Origin: Planctomycetales bacterium
GTDB lineage: Bacteria; Planctomycetota; SBBH01
NCBI GenBank assembly: GCA_005239795.1
Contig: SBBH01000123.1
Coordinates: 1 to 17,932 of the forward strand
Direction: 5' to 3'
Length of the DNA stretch: 17,932 nucleotides
The position numbers and the translations under genes are program-made. Of the stretch, positions 8,054 to 13,887 are shown one piece after another (the first letter of the stretch is position 1; each line of letters opens with the position of its first letter). The notes under the pieces were generated by a model that saw only the letters and a list, made by a program, of their open reading frames with translations, made no database searches and was not told the DNA's origin.

Positions 8054-8917
8054 TTATTTCTGAACGGCCCCTTTCACGTAGAACTCGATCTCGTCGGGAT
8101 GGACCTTGCGCGCCAGGACCGCCTGCGCGCCGTTGCCGACATGGCTCCAGGCCGCGAAGATCGCGTCGAGCGTCTTGGACGCTGGGGCTGCGCCCTTTTC
8201 CTGCATCGCCTCGCGGAAAGGCGCTGGGGTTACGGGAGGGTGTGCCGGGGGAGGAGGGACAGGTGCCGGGATAACAGCAGTCTCCATCTCGGGGGGATAG
8301 TAGACGTCCAGGTTCGCCCGGAGCTCGTGGCGCGGGCAGAGGATTTTTCGGATGTTCAATTTCTTTTCCGTCAGAAAGGAGAGGTCGGTGAAGGGGTTTG
8401 TGACCGCGATTGTCAAGATCTTGCCGAGGAAATCGACGGGGAGAATCTCTTTCTCGTAAGCCTGGTCGTGTGTCACTAAGGGAAGGGCCTTCAGGTTGAT
8501 CTCGTACTGGGAGAGGTTGTAGATAGGGATCCTGCAAATCTTCGCGAGCGCATACAAGATCTCCTCTTCGATGATGAGCCCTGACTCCACCAAGAGGTGT
8601 CCGATGAAACGCTCCTTGGCTTTCGGAGCCAGGGAGGCGAGCGTCATGCGGAGGTTTTTCTCGGAGACGACCTTGTTTTGGATCCAGGATTCACACATTT
8701 TCTGAAGGATCGGTAAAGAAGGGTTGGGGCCCTTGTCGGCAATCTCCCGGAGGATCTCCTGCAGGGCGGGCTGCTGCGGATTCGGGATAGGCGGCTCGGC
8801 GGCGGCAGGAGAGGGAACTTCCGGGGTCTGTGTCGTCGCCGGATCAGCCGGAGTCGATGCGGGCTTCCCCGGCGGTTCCGAGTTTTCAGGGGAGAACCAA
8901 CGGCCGATGATCGTCAT
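8054..8917 (-). CDS. Stand-alone MshEN-domain protein (GspE/PilB N-terminal domain-like), proline-rich
   Basis: 287 aa, with no ATPase core. Residues 11-52 are Pro/Ala/Thr-rich and probably disordered. About 55-100 is helical. About 101-207 is an MshEN domain (RFIGHLLVESGLI, residues 103-115, then LYALAKICRIPIYNL, 121-135, and NLKALPLVTHDQA, 141-153), the module that binds cyclic-di-GMP in MshE-type ATPases. A second Pro-rich linker (about 215-234) leads to a short C-terminal domain of unknown type (about 248-287). It is the first gene of a two-gene operon with pilB. By inference it could be a cyclic-di-GMP-sensing partner or regulator of that ATPase. The ATG at 8915-8917 has no clear Shine-Dalgarno; a perfect palindrome TTGACGTCAA lies 13 bp upstream. 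It may have arisen by duplication of the pilB N-terminus. Confidence 0.75.
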   Translation of the reverse strand: MTIIGRWFSPENSEPPGKPASTPADPATTQTPEVPSPAAAEPPIPNPQQPALQEILREIADKGPNPSLPILQKMCESWIQNKVVSEKNLRMTLASLAPKAKERFIGHLLVESGLIIEEEILYALAKICRIPIYNLSQYEINLKALPLVTHDQAYEKEILPVDFLGKILTIAVTNPFTDLSFLTEKKLNIRKILCPRHELRANLDVYYPPEMETAVIPAPVPPPPAHPPVTPAPFREAMQEKGAAPASKTLDAIFAAWSHVGNGAQAVLARKVHPDEIEFYVKGAVQK

Positions 8918-9062
8918 GGTCCCGCAGGAATTGACGTCAAGGTAGGGGCGCCCCTCCGGAAAAGCAAGTGGATTCTCCTTGGGGGTTGACGCACAATAGA
9001 TTGTTTCAGGGTGTGCGCCTACGCAGCGCGCTGCGGCGCTCTATTCGACGCAGGAGGGGATT
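8918..9062. other. Divergent intergenic region with three perfect palindromes
   Basis: This 145-bp region separates the MshEN/pilB operon (-) from the STAS gene (+). It holds TTGACGTCAA (8931-8940), AGGGGCGCCCCT (8944-8955) and CGCAGCGCGCTGCG (9022-9035), each its own reverse complement. They could be operators or, for the last one, a hairpin in the STAS-gene leader about 18 nt before its Shine-Dalgarno. A TTGACG at 8986-8991 resembles a -35 but has no matching -10. No promoter can be called with confidence. Confidence 0.45.
9053..9059 (+). promoter_or_regulatory. Strong Shine-Dalgarno before a non-standard ATT start
   Basis: GGAGGGG, with a 5-nt gap between its GGAGG core (9053-9057) and the ATT at 9063. 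No ATG, GTG or TTG occurs in the reading frame between the in-frame stop at 8997 and the GTG at 9135. The Shine-Dalgarno sits exactly where the STAS domain should begin, so it decides the start call for the next gene. Confidence 0.6.
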
Positions 9063-10055
9063 ATTCTTCGAGTCGAAAGTAAATCGGTCGATCTTGTTGG
9101 AGAGCGCTCCGCGGTCGTCTTTTCCCTATCGGGAGTGATCGACGCCTCGACCATCCCGACGTTGGAGTCGATGCTCGACCAGGATGGCCGACGCGAGAAG
9201 CCCTTGGCGATCCTGCGCCTCGCAGGCGTCACCTACGTTAACTCGAGTGGCATGGGACTTTTCATCAAGTATTCTGACCGGTATCGCACGGCCGGCGGGG
9301 AGATCTGCTTCACGGAGGTGTCGACAAAGGTGCTTGCCCTCTTCCGCATGATGGGGCTCTTGAGCGTTCTGCGGGTGTTTTCGAGCGAGGCGCAAGCGGT
9401 CGAGGCCCTGCAGAACACTGCTGCCAAGGCGCCGCCGTCGGTTGGCACGCCCGCCGACGTTCAATCCGCGCCGTCGGCCGTTTCTTCTTCTTTGGCTTCT
9501 GCGCCCCCTCCGGCGGGAATGTCGTTTCCCTATGCATTCGCTTGTCACGGGTGCAAGACCCTGCTTCTTTTTCCGGAGCCGGGTTTCTACAAATGCCCGA
9601 CCTGCGGGGCGTGCTTCCTGGCGGAGCCCCGCAAGGAATTGCGCATCTTCCTGGCGGAGCGCCGGAATCCCTTCGAGGCGGCGATCGCCTACGACGCGCG
9701 CTACCTCGACGGGATCTGTGCGATCCTCGAGCGGATCGCCGAAGGGGCGGGGCTCTCCGCCGGCGAGAAGGAGGACCTGTCGCGCGCCTGCCGGGGATTC
9801 TTAGAAGGGCTCATCCAGCGCGCCAACGGCAGCAACCAGCTCCTCAGGGTTCTCGCGGCCTCGGACCCTGGGGAATGCCTCATTGGGGTCCGTTCGGATG
9901 TGAGGCTTCGTGGAGGCGAGGGGGACCCGCTCCTGGATGGCATGCGCCGCGCGGCTGACAGCGTTCAGCTCATCGACGCCGGCGCGGGAGGGAGCCTCTT
10001 CAAGATCAAGAAACGGAGTGCGGTTCCTCCCCGCCAGGCCCAGACGCCGTCTTAA
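9063..10055 (+). CDS. STAS domain - zinc ribbon - degenerate HATPase (RsbW-like) fusion protein
   Basis: 330 aa if started at ATT 9063 (GTG 9135 would remove the first STAS strands). STAS domain about 1-110: SKSVDLVGERSAVVFSLSGVI leads into the VNSSGMGLF loop (59-67), where Ser62 corresponds to the serine phosphorylated by RsbW/SpoIIAB-type kinases. A Pro/Ala/Ser linker (about 120-155) follows, then a zinc ribbon C161-HG-C164...C178-PT-C181. About 210-318 has the outline of an anti-sigma HATPase domain (LERIAEGAGLSAGEKEDL; FLEGLIQRAN; SVQLIDAGAGGSLFKIKK). However, the N-box Glu and Asn are Gly245 and Gly249, and the G1 Asp/Gly residues are also gone. It should not bind ATP. It resembles the active domain of the convergent neighbour, with which it overlaps by 50 nt. 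Likely role: anti-sigma antagonist or adaptor in partner switching. The STAS call is firm; the dead-kinase call rests on my own alignment. Confidence 0.75.
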   Translation: MLRVESKSVDLVGERSAVVFSLSGVIDASTIPTLESMLDQDGRREKPLAILRLAGVTYVNSSGMGLFIKYSDRYRTAGGEICFTEVSTKVLALFRMMGLLSVLRVFSSEAQAVEALQNTAAKAPPSVGTPADVQSAPSAVSSSLASAPPPAGMSFPYAFACHGCKTLLLFPEPGFYKCPTCGACFLAEPRKELRIFLAERRNPFEAAIAYDARYLDGICAILERIAEGAGLSAGEKEDLSRACRGFLEGLIQRANGSNQLLRVLAASDPGECLIGVRSDVRLRGGEGDPLLDGMRRAADSVQLIDAGAGGSLFKIKKRSAVPPRQAQTPS

Positions 10056-11169
10056 GAGGGAGTTTTTTCGTCAGCACCAGGGTGTTTCCCGGCGGCAAGT
10101 ACTCAATCTCGTCCACGCATTCCCGCAGGAGCTTGATCCCCAGGCCCCCCGTCTTCCCGCGCGCGATGTTCCCCTGGGCCATGTCAAGGGCTGTCGCTGT
10201 CGAGGCGGCCGCGAGGTGTGATGCGAAGTCGAACCCTGTCCCCTCGTCGCGCACGGAAAGGGTCAGCTTCTCGAGGTCCACGAGAAGCTCCGCATGGATG
10301 AGGAGGTCTGGGTCGCGCTTGTTGCCGTGGCGCAGGGCGTTCTCGAGCGCCTCACGGAAGCTGGTGACGAGTTTGAACCGCTCTTCCTCGCCGAAGGGGA
10401 GCCGCAAGAGGATCTGCTCCAAGAAGTCGATGGCGGCCTGCACCGCATCGGGGGTGGTGGGAATGTCGCAGGCGATTTGCTTTTGGAAATAGCCTCTTTC
10501 CTCCGAGAGCCGTTCGATCTCGCTTTCCACTTGAGCGAAGAGGTCGTCAGGGGGCAAGGCCGGGTCGAGCCAAGCGTTGGGGAGGACGCAGAGCCCCGCC
10601 TCGAGACCCCGGTGAGGGGGCTCCTGGCCGACGGCGAGGATCGATGCCAGGCTGTTCAAGGGGTGCTCCCGCACGAAGCGGGCGAGCGCCCAGACGTCCG
10701 CCGGCGCCGTCCCGGGTCCCGCCAGAATGACCGACACGGGCCTGGCCGTCAGGATGTCGCGGGCCGCTGCGAGCGATGGGGATTCCACGACCGTGTAGGA
10801 GGCGAGCGAAAGGTAGCGTGCTGCGGTCTTCAAGGCTTCGCTCTCGGCGGCGTTCACCGCAAGGATCGTTTCCAGCTTGCGCTTGGCCCGATCCTGAAAG
10901 GCAGACTCCGGGGTAACGTGAACATTGCGGCTGGCCGGGATGACGGTGATCTGGCCCGTCTTGGGGTTCTTGTGTTGACGGGTCTTCGTCTCGTGGAGCG
11001 AGAACCCCAGAAAGTCCTTAAGGTGCACGTTGTGGTGTGCGGCGAGCGCCGTCAAGACGGCGTCCGAGACGATGTCCAGCATGTTGCGCACGGCCGCCTC
11101 GTCGAGGTTGAGGCGCCGGGAGACCAGGCGTATGACCTCCGTGTCGTCGTTGCGTTTGGAACTGGCCAT
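10006..11169 (-). CDS. HU/IHF-like DNA-binding domain - pseudoreceiver - HATPase (anti-sigma serine kinase-like) fusion
   Basis: 387 aa, three domains. About 5-97 is HU/IHF-like: helical start, then a beta-arm region with KNPKTGQ (67-73) and IPAS (77-80), matching the GRNPxTG...IPA pattern of DNA-bending HU proteins. About 101-220 has a response-regulator outline (ILAVNAAES; VILAGPG; ILAVGQE; VLPNAWLDP), but the acidic pocket, the phosphorylated Asp (A150 or G151 region), the Thr/Ser and the Lys are all replaced, so it is a pseudoreceiver. About 228-370 is an RsbW/SpoIIAB-type HATPase with intact N-box E273/N277 (FREALENALRHGN), G1 VRDEGTGFD (306-314) and G2 GLGIKLL (342-348). It should bind ATP and could phosphorylate a STAS protein; one is encoded convergently. 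The start follows a run of eight Gs that may act as a Shine-Dalgarno. I do not know this architecture from characterised proteins. Confidence 0.82.
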   Translation of the reverse strand: MASSKRNDDTEVIRLVSRRLNLDEAAVRNMLDIVSDAVLTALAAHHNVHLKDFLGFSLHETKTRQHKNPKTGQITVIPASRNVHVTPESAFQDRAKRKLETILAVNAAESEALKTAARYLSLASYTVVESPSLAAARDILTARPVSVILAGPGTAPADVWALARFVREHPLNSLASILAVGQEPPHRGLEAGLCVLPNAWLDPALPPDDLFAQVESEIERLSEERGYFQKQIACDIPTTPDAVQAAIDFLEQILLRLPFGEEERFKLVTSFREALENALRHGNKRDPDLLIHAELLVDLEKLTLSVRDEGTGFDFASHLAAASTATALDMAQGNIARGKTGGLGIKLLRECVDEIEYLPPGNTLVLTKKLPLKTASGPGGEEPHSVS

Positions 11170-11202
11170 CGGACCCCCCCTTTAAGTGGGTTGTGACGGG
11201 GT

Positions 11203-11265
11203 TAGTGGTTCGACTCGGAAGTCTTCAAGCCATATACACTACCAAGACTTCCTCGCTCACCACTA
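11203..11265. repeat. Inverted repeat A (long imperfect hairpin) between glnN and the HU-kinase gene
   Basis: The arms are 11203-11225 and 11244-11265, with an 18-nt loop. TAGTGGT pairs with ACCACTA and GGAAGTCTT pairs with AAGACTTCC, with a 6-7 nt internal loop between them. It lies in the 147-bp gap downstream of glnN and upstream of the HU-kinase gene, both transcribed leftward. No T-run follows, so it is not a standard terminator. Confidence 0.7.
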
Positions 11266-11320
11266 GTGCTGAGCCAGACGATTTTGCGCACACGCAAAAT
11301 CGCTTGTGTCAACGCACTAG
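11263..11320. repeat. Inverted repeat B covering the glnN stop codon
   Basis: The core is CGATTTTGCG (11279-11288), loop CACA, CGCAAAATCG (11293-11302): a perfect 10-bp stem. It is extended by imperfect pairing to an outer perfect 7-bp match, CTAGTGC (11263-11269) with GCACTAG (11314-11320). The glnN stop codon (11317-11319) sits in the outer arm. It abuts repeat A and shares its CACTAG-type end. It could act as an mRNA 3'-end structure or be a small inserted repeat. Confidence 0.7.
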
Positions 11321-13548
11321 CTCAAAAAGAGCATCTCCCGGTACTTCGGGAGAGGCCAGAGCCCGTCGGCTGCGGTTTCCTCGGCCTGGTCGCACACCTC
11401 GCGAAGGGACGCCATCGCCGGGAGGACCTTGTCGGCCAGCGCGCGCGCGCGGTCCTCGACGGATTCCTTTTTGGCGGCTGTGCCGGCTTCCGCCTCGAAC
11501 TTCGCGAGCCGCTCCTTGATTCCGGCGATGATCTTGACGAACTCCTCGAGCTCCTTGGCCTGCGGGCCGAGGTCAAGCGAGATCTTGCAAGTCTCGGCGG
11601 CGGCGGCGGCCGATTGGATGGAGCGCGCGAGCGCTTTCTGATGGTCGTAGGCGGCCGGCAGGACGATTGTACGGACCATGTTTTTCATCGTCTCGACCTC
11701 GATGTCGCAGTCCTTGACATAGCGTTCGAGCTTGACATGGTAGCGCGATGTCGCCTCCTCGGCGGTGTAGAGTCCCGTTTTCGTGAAGAACGCCTTCGCC
11801 TCCGGCGTCGCCATCTGGGCCAAGGCCTCCGGGACGCGCTTCAAGTTGGGGAGTCCCCGCTTCTCGGCCTCGGCCGTCCACTCGGGGGCGTAGTTGTTTC
11901 CCTCGAAGCGGATCGGCTTCGTGCTGATCACCGCTTCGCGGACGGTCTCCAGGACCGCTTTGTCGAAGGGGAGCCCCTTTGATTTCTTTTGCTCGATCGA
12001 GGTCTTGAGCTCCGAGAGGGCCTCGCCCATCGCGGCGTTCAGGTAGGCGATCGGCGTGGAGATGACCGAGCTCGAGGGGACCGCGCGGAACTCGAACTTG
12101 TTCCCCGTAAAAGCGAAGGGGGAGGTGCGGTTGCGGTCGGTATAGTCGCGCGCGACGGTCGGGAGCTTCGAGACTCCCAGGTTGATCACGCGCTCCTCGG
12201 TGGGAAGCGAGGAGTCCTTCCCCGCCTCGATCGCGTCGAGGATGTGCGTCAACTGCTCGCCCAGGAAGACCGAGATGATCGCCGGCGGGGCCTCGTTGGC
12301 GCCCAGGCGGTGGTCGTTTCCGGAGGTGGCGATCGCCGCACGCAAGAGACCCGAGCGCTTGTAGACCGCCTTCAGGGTCGCCACGAGGAACACCAGGAAC
12401 TGCAGGTTCTGCTGGGGAGTCTTTCCCGGCTCCAGGAGATTCGTACCGTCGGAATCCATGAGCGACCAGTTGTTGTGCTTGCCCGAGCCGTTCACGCCCG
12501 CGAACGGTTTCTCATGCAGGAGAAGCGCCAGGTTGTGCCGGCGCGCCACCGAGCGCAGGACCTCCATCACGAGCTGGTTGTGGTCGGAGGCGACGTTCGC
12601 CTCCTCGAAGATGGGGGCGCACTCGTATTGGCTGGGGGCGACCTCGTTGTGCCGCGTCTTGATCGGGATCCCCAGGCGGTACAGCTCGTACTCGGCTTCC
12701 TGCATGTAGGCCAGGATCCGGGCCTTGATGCTTCCGAAGTAGTGGTCCTCGAGTTCCTGCCCCTTGGGCGGGCGCGAGCCCACGAGCGTCCGGCCTGCGG
12801 CCACGAGGTCCGGCCGCAGGGTGTAGAAAACGCGGTCGATCAGGAAATATTCCTGCTCGGGCCCGAGCGTCGGGTAGACCCGCTCGGCCGTGGCGTTTCC
12901 GAACATCTTGAGGATCTCCAACGCCTGTTTGTTGAGGTACTCCATGGAGCGCAGGAGCGGCGTTTTCTTGTCCAGGGCATGGCCGTGGTAGGAGATGAAG
13001 ACCGACGGGATGCAGAGCGTCTTCCCGTTGGGGTGCTCCATGATGAAGATCGGGCTCGAGGGGTCCCAGGCGGTGTACCCCCGGGCTTCGAAGGTCGAGC
13101 GCATGCCGCCGGAGGGAAAGGAGGAGGCGTCCGGCTCCGCCTGGATGAGTTGCGACGCGGAGAACCGCTCGATCGCCTGCCCCTCGTTGTCGATCGTCAG
13201 GAACGCGTCATGCTTCTCGGCGGTCAGGCCCGTCTGCGGCTGAAACCAGTGGCAGAAATGGGTCGCCCCCTTTTCGAGGGCCCATTCCTTGACGGCCTGA
13301 GCGACCTCGCCGGCGATGTCGTTGTCGAGCTTGGCACCCCGGCGGATCGTCTGTTGGAGCTTGTTGAAGGTGCCGCGGGAGAGCTTTCCCCGCATCACCT
13401 TGGCGTCGAAGGTGCTCTCGCCGAAATAGTCGGAGATCTTCCGGAGGCGGTTGTCGCCGTCGGTCATCGCCGGAACCAGGCGGACCGTGCGGCGATGGAT
13501 CTCCTCGATGGCCGAAAAACGCGATTGCGCGAAGCTCGCACAGCTCAT
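11317..13548 (-). CDS. glnN: Glutamine synthetase type III (GSIII)
   Basis: 743 aa, typical for the long GSIII class, which makes glutamine from glutamate, ammonia and ATP as a double-ring dodecamer. The N-terminal region carries the GSIII-specific YFGESTFD (41-48) and ATHFCHWFQPQTGLTAEKHDAF (95-116). The catalytic part includes GPEQEYF (229-235), RHNEVAPSQYE (299-309), DHNQ (322-325), the ATP/glutamate-site stretch HEKPFAGVNGSGKHNNWS (345-362) and SGNDHRLGANEAPP (409-422). All are intact. The start at 13548 is supported by GGGAGGG (complement of 13557-13563) with an 8-nt spacer; a later ATG (MTDGDNR) has no such signal. A TAGAAT -10-like element lies about 60 nt upstream. The gene is alone between two intergenic repeat regions, so it is probably a separate transcription unit. 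No sigma-54 promoter was seen before it. Confidence 0.96.
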   Translation of the reverse strand: MSCASFAQSRFSAIEEIHRRTVRLVPAMTDGDNRLRKISDYFGESTFDAKVMRGKLSRGTFNKLQQTIRRGAKLDNDIAGEVAQAVKEWALEKGATHFCHWFQPQTGLTAEKHDAFLTIDNEGQAIERFSASQLIQAEPDASSFPSGGMRSTFEARGYTAWDPSSPIFIMEHPNGKTLCIPSVFISYHGHALDKKTPLLRSMEYLNKQALEILKMFGNATAERVYPTLGPEQEYFLIDRVFYTLRPDLVAAGRTLVGSRPPKGQELEDHYFGSIKARILAYMQEAEYELYRLGIPIKTRHNEVAPSQYECAPIFEEANVASDHNQLVMEVLRSVARRHNLALLLHEKPFAGVNGSGKHNNWSLMDSDGTNLLEPGKTPQQNLQFLVFLVATLKAVYKRSGLLRAAIATSGNDHRLGANEAPPAIISVFLGEQLTHILDAIEAGKDSSLPTEERVINLGVSKLPTVARDYTDRNRTSPFAFTGNKFEFRAVPSSSVISTPIAYLNAAMGEALSELKTSIEQKKSKGLPFDKAVLETVREAVISTKPIRFEGNNYAPEWTAEAEKRGLPNLKRVPEALAQMATPEAKAFFTKTGLYTAEEATSRYHVKLERYVKDCDIEVETMKNMVRTIVLPAAYDHQKALARSIQSAAAAAETCKISLDLGPQAKELEEFVKIIAGIKERLAKFEAEAGTAAKKESVEDRARALADKVLPAMASLREVCDQAEETAADGLWPLPKYREMLFLS

Positions 13549-13556
13549 GCTCTCAT

Positions 13557-13563
13557 CCCTCCC
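13557..13563 (-). promoter_or_regulatory. Shine-Dalgarno of glnN
   Basis: On the minus strand this reads GGGAGGG with an 8-nt spacer to the ATG at 13548. It is the clearest canonical ribosome-binding site among the minus-strand genes here, and it contrasts with the leaderless-looking kinase and activator genes. Confidence 0.7.
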
Positions 13564-13608
13564 TTTTTGGAATAGCGCCCCCTCCAGCGACCGGTCAACA
13601 AGACGGGG

Positions 13609-13614
13609 ATTCTA
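13609..13614 (-). promoter_or_regulatory. Candidate -10 element of glnN
   Basis: TAGAAT on the minus strand (5 of 6 to TATAAT). The best -35 at 17-bp spacing is TAGCCA (4 of 6 to TTGACA). It would give a leader of about 50 nt that includes the strong Shine-Dalgarno. The weak -35 keeps this tentative. Confidence 0.3.
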
Positions 13615-13797
13615 GCGGCGCGGGAGCGGCTTGGCTAGGTTCTGTCCGGCAATTCGAAATTCGCTCGCGGCCCTATCGTGGTCGCGGTTGGCGGCATCCG
13701 GCACCTCGCGGTCGCCGGGGACGCGCAAGACACCGCCTTCAGGCGGCCGCTTTTGACGCGGCCCTTCCGGCGGTCGCGGAGTTGATCGTCGTTCGTT

Positions 13798-13881
13798 GTT
13801 CGTGATTCGTGGTTCGCAGGAGGGATCCTTTTGGCAAGCGACGTATTCCGATCCATGATTCACGAACCACGATCCACGAAC
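13798..13881. repeat. Inverted pair of heptamer tandem repeats just after the kinase stop
   Basis: The left arm 13798-13816 is GTTCGTG-ATTCGTG-GTTCG. The right arm 13861-13881 is CACGAAC-CACGATC-CACGAAC. Bases 13798-13816 and 13863-13881 pair at 17 of 19 positions around a 46-nt loop. The right arm begins 7 nt beyond the kinase stop codon, so the structure would form at the 3' end of the kinase mRNA. Its low-complexity character suggests a dispersed repeat family; other copies cannot be checked here. Confidence 0.65.
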
Positions 13882-13887
13882 AGATTG

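Larger units (their letters stand above)
13549..13887. other. 339-bp gene-free region between the Ser/Thr kinase and glnN
   Basis: The right part (13798-13881) is an inverted heptamer repeat, listed separately. The left part holds the glnN Shine-Dalgarno and a possible -10. In between (about 13620-13790) the sequence is G+C-rich, with a small CCGCC-TTCA-GGCGG hairpin at 13733-13746. Open frames here encode only arginine-rich or repeat-derived peptides without domain resemblance, and I do not call a gene. Confidence 0.6.

Noticed and set aside
8931..8940. TTGACGTCAA as a CREB/ATF-type site
   Set aside because: That site is eukaryotic; in this bacterial context it is only a palindrome of unknown use.
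8960..8985. Sigma-54 promoter for the MshEN/pilB operon
   Set aside because: The best candidate (AAGGAG...TTGC on the minus strand) has 11 rather than 10 bases between GG and GC and lacks TGGCAC.
9011..9082. Short GTG frame (MCAYAARCGALF...) before the STAS gene
   Set aside because: Ends after 23 codons in a different frame and has no Shine-Dalgarno; it is not a better STAS start.
10006..11169. Classical two-component hybrid kinase
   Set aside because: There is no HisKA dimerisation domain or phospho-His box and the receiver lacks its Asp; the HATPase is of the anti-sigma serine-kinase type.
11307..11312. Perfect minus-strand TTGACA near the end of glnN as a promoter for the HU-kinase gene
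   Set aside because: At spacings of 16-19 bp the -10 region reads only CGCAAA/GCAAAA-type sequence; it lies in inverted repeat B, so the match may be chance.
13612..13863. Small minus-strand frames in the kinase-glnN gap
   Set aside because: Their residues come from the heptamer repeat and G+C-rich spacer; no ribosome-binding site and no recognisable domain.
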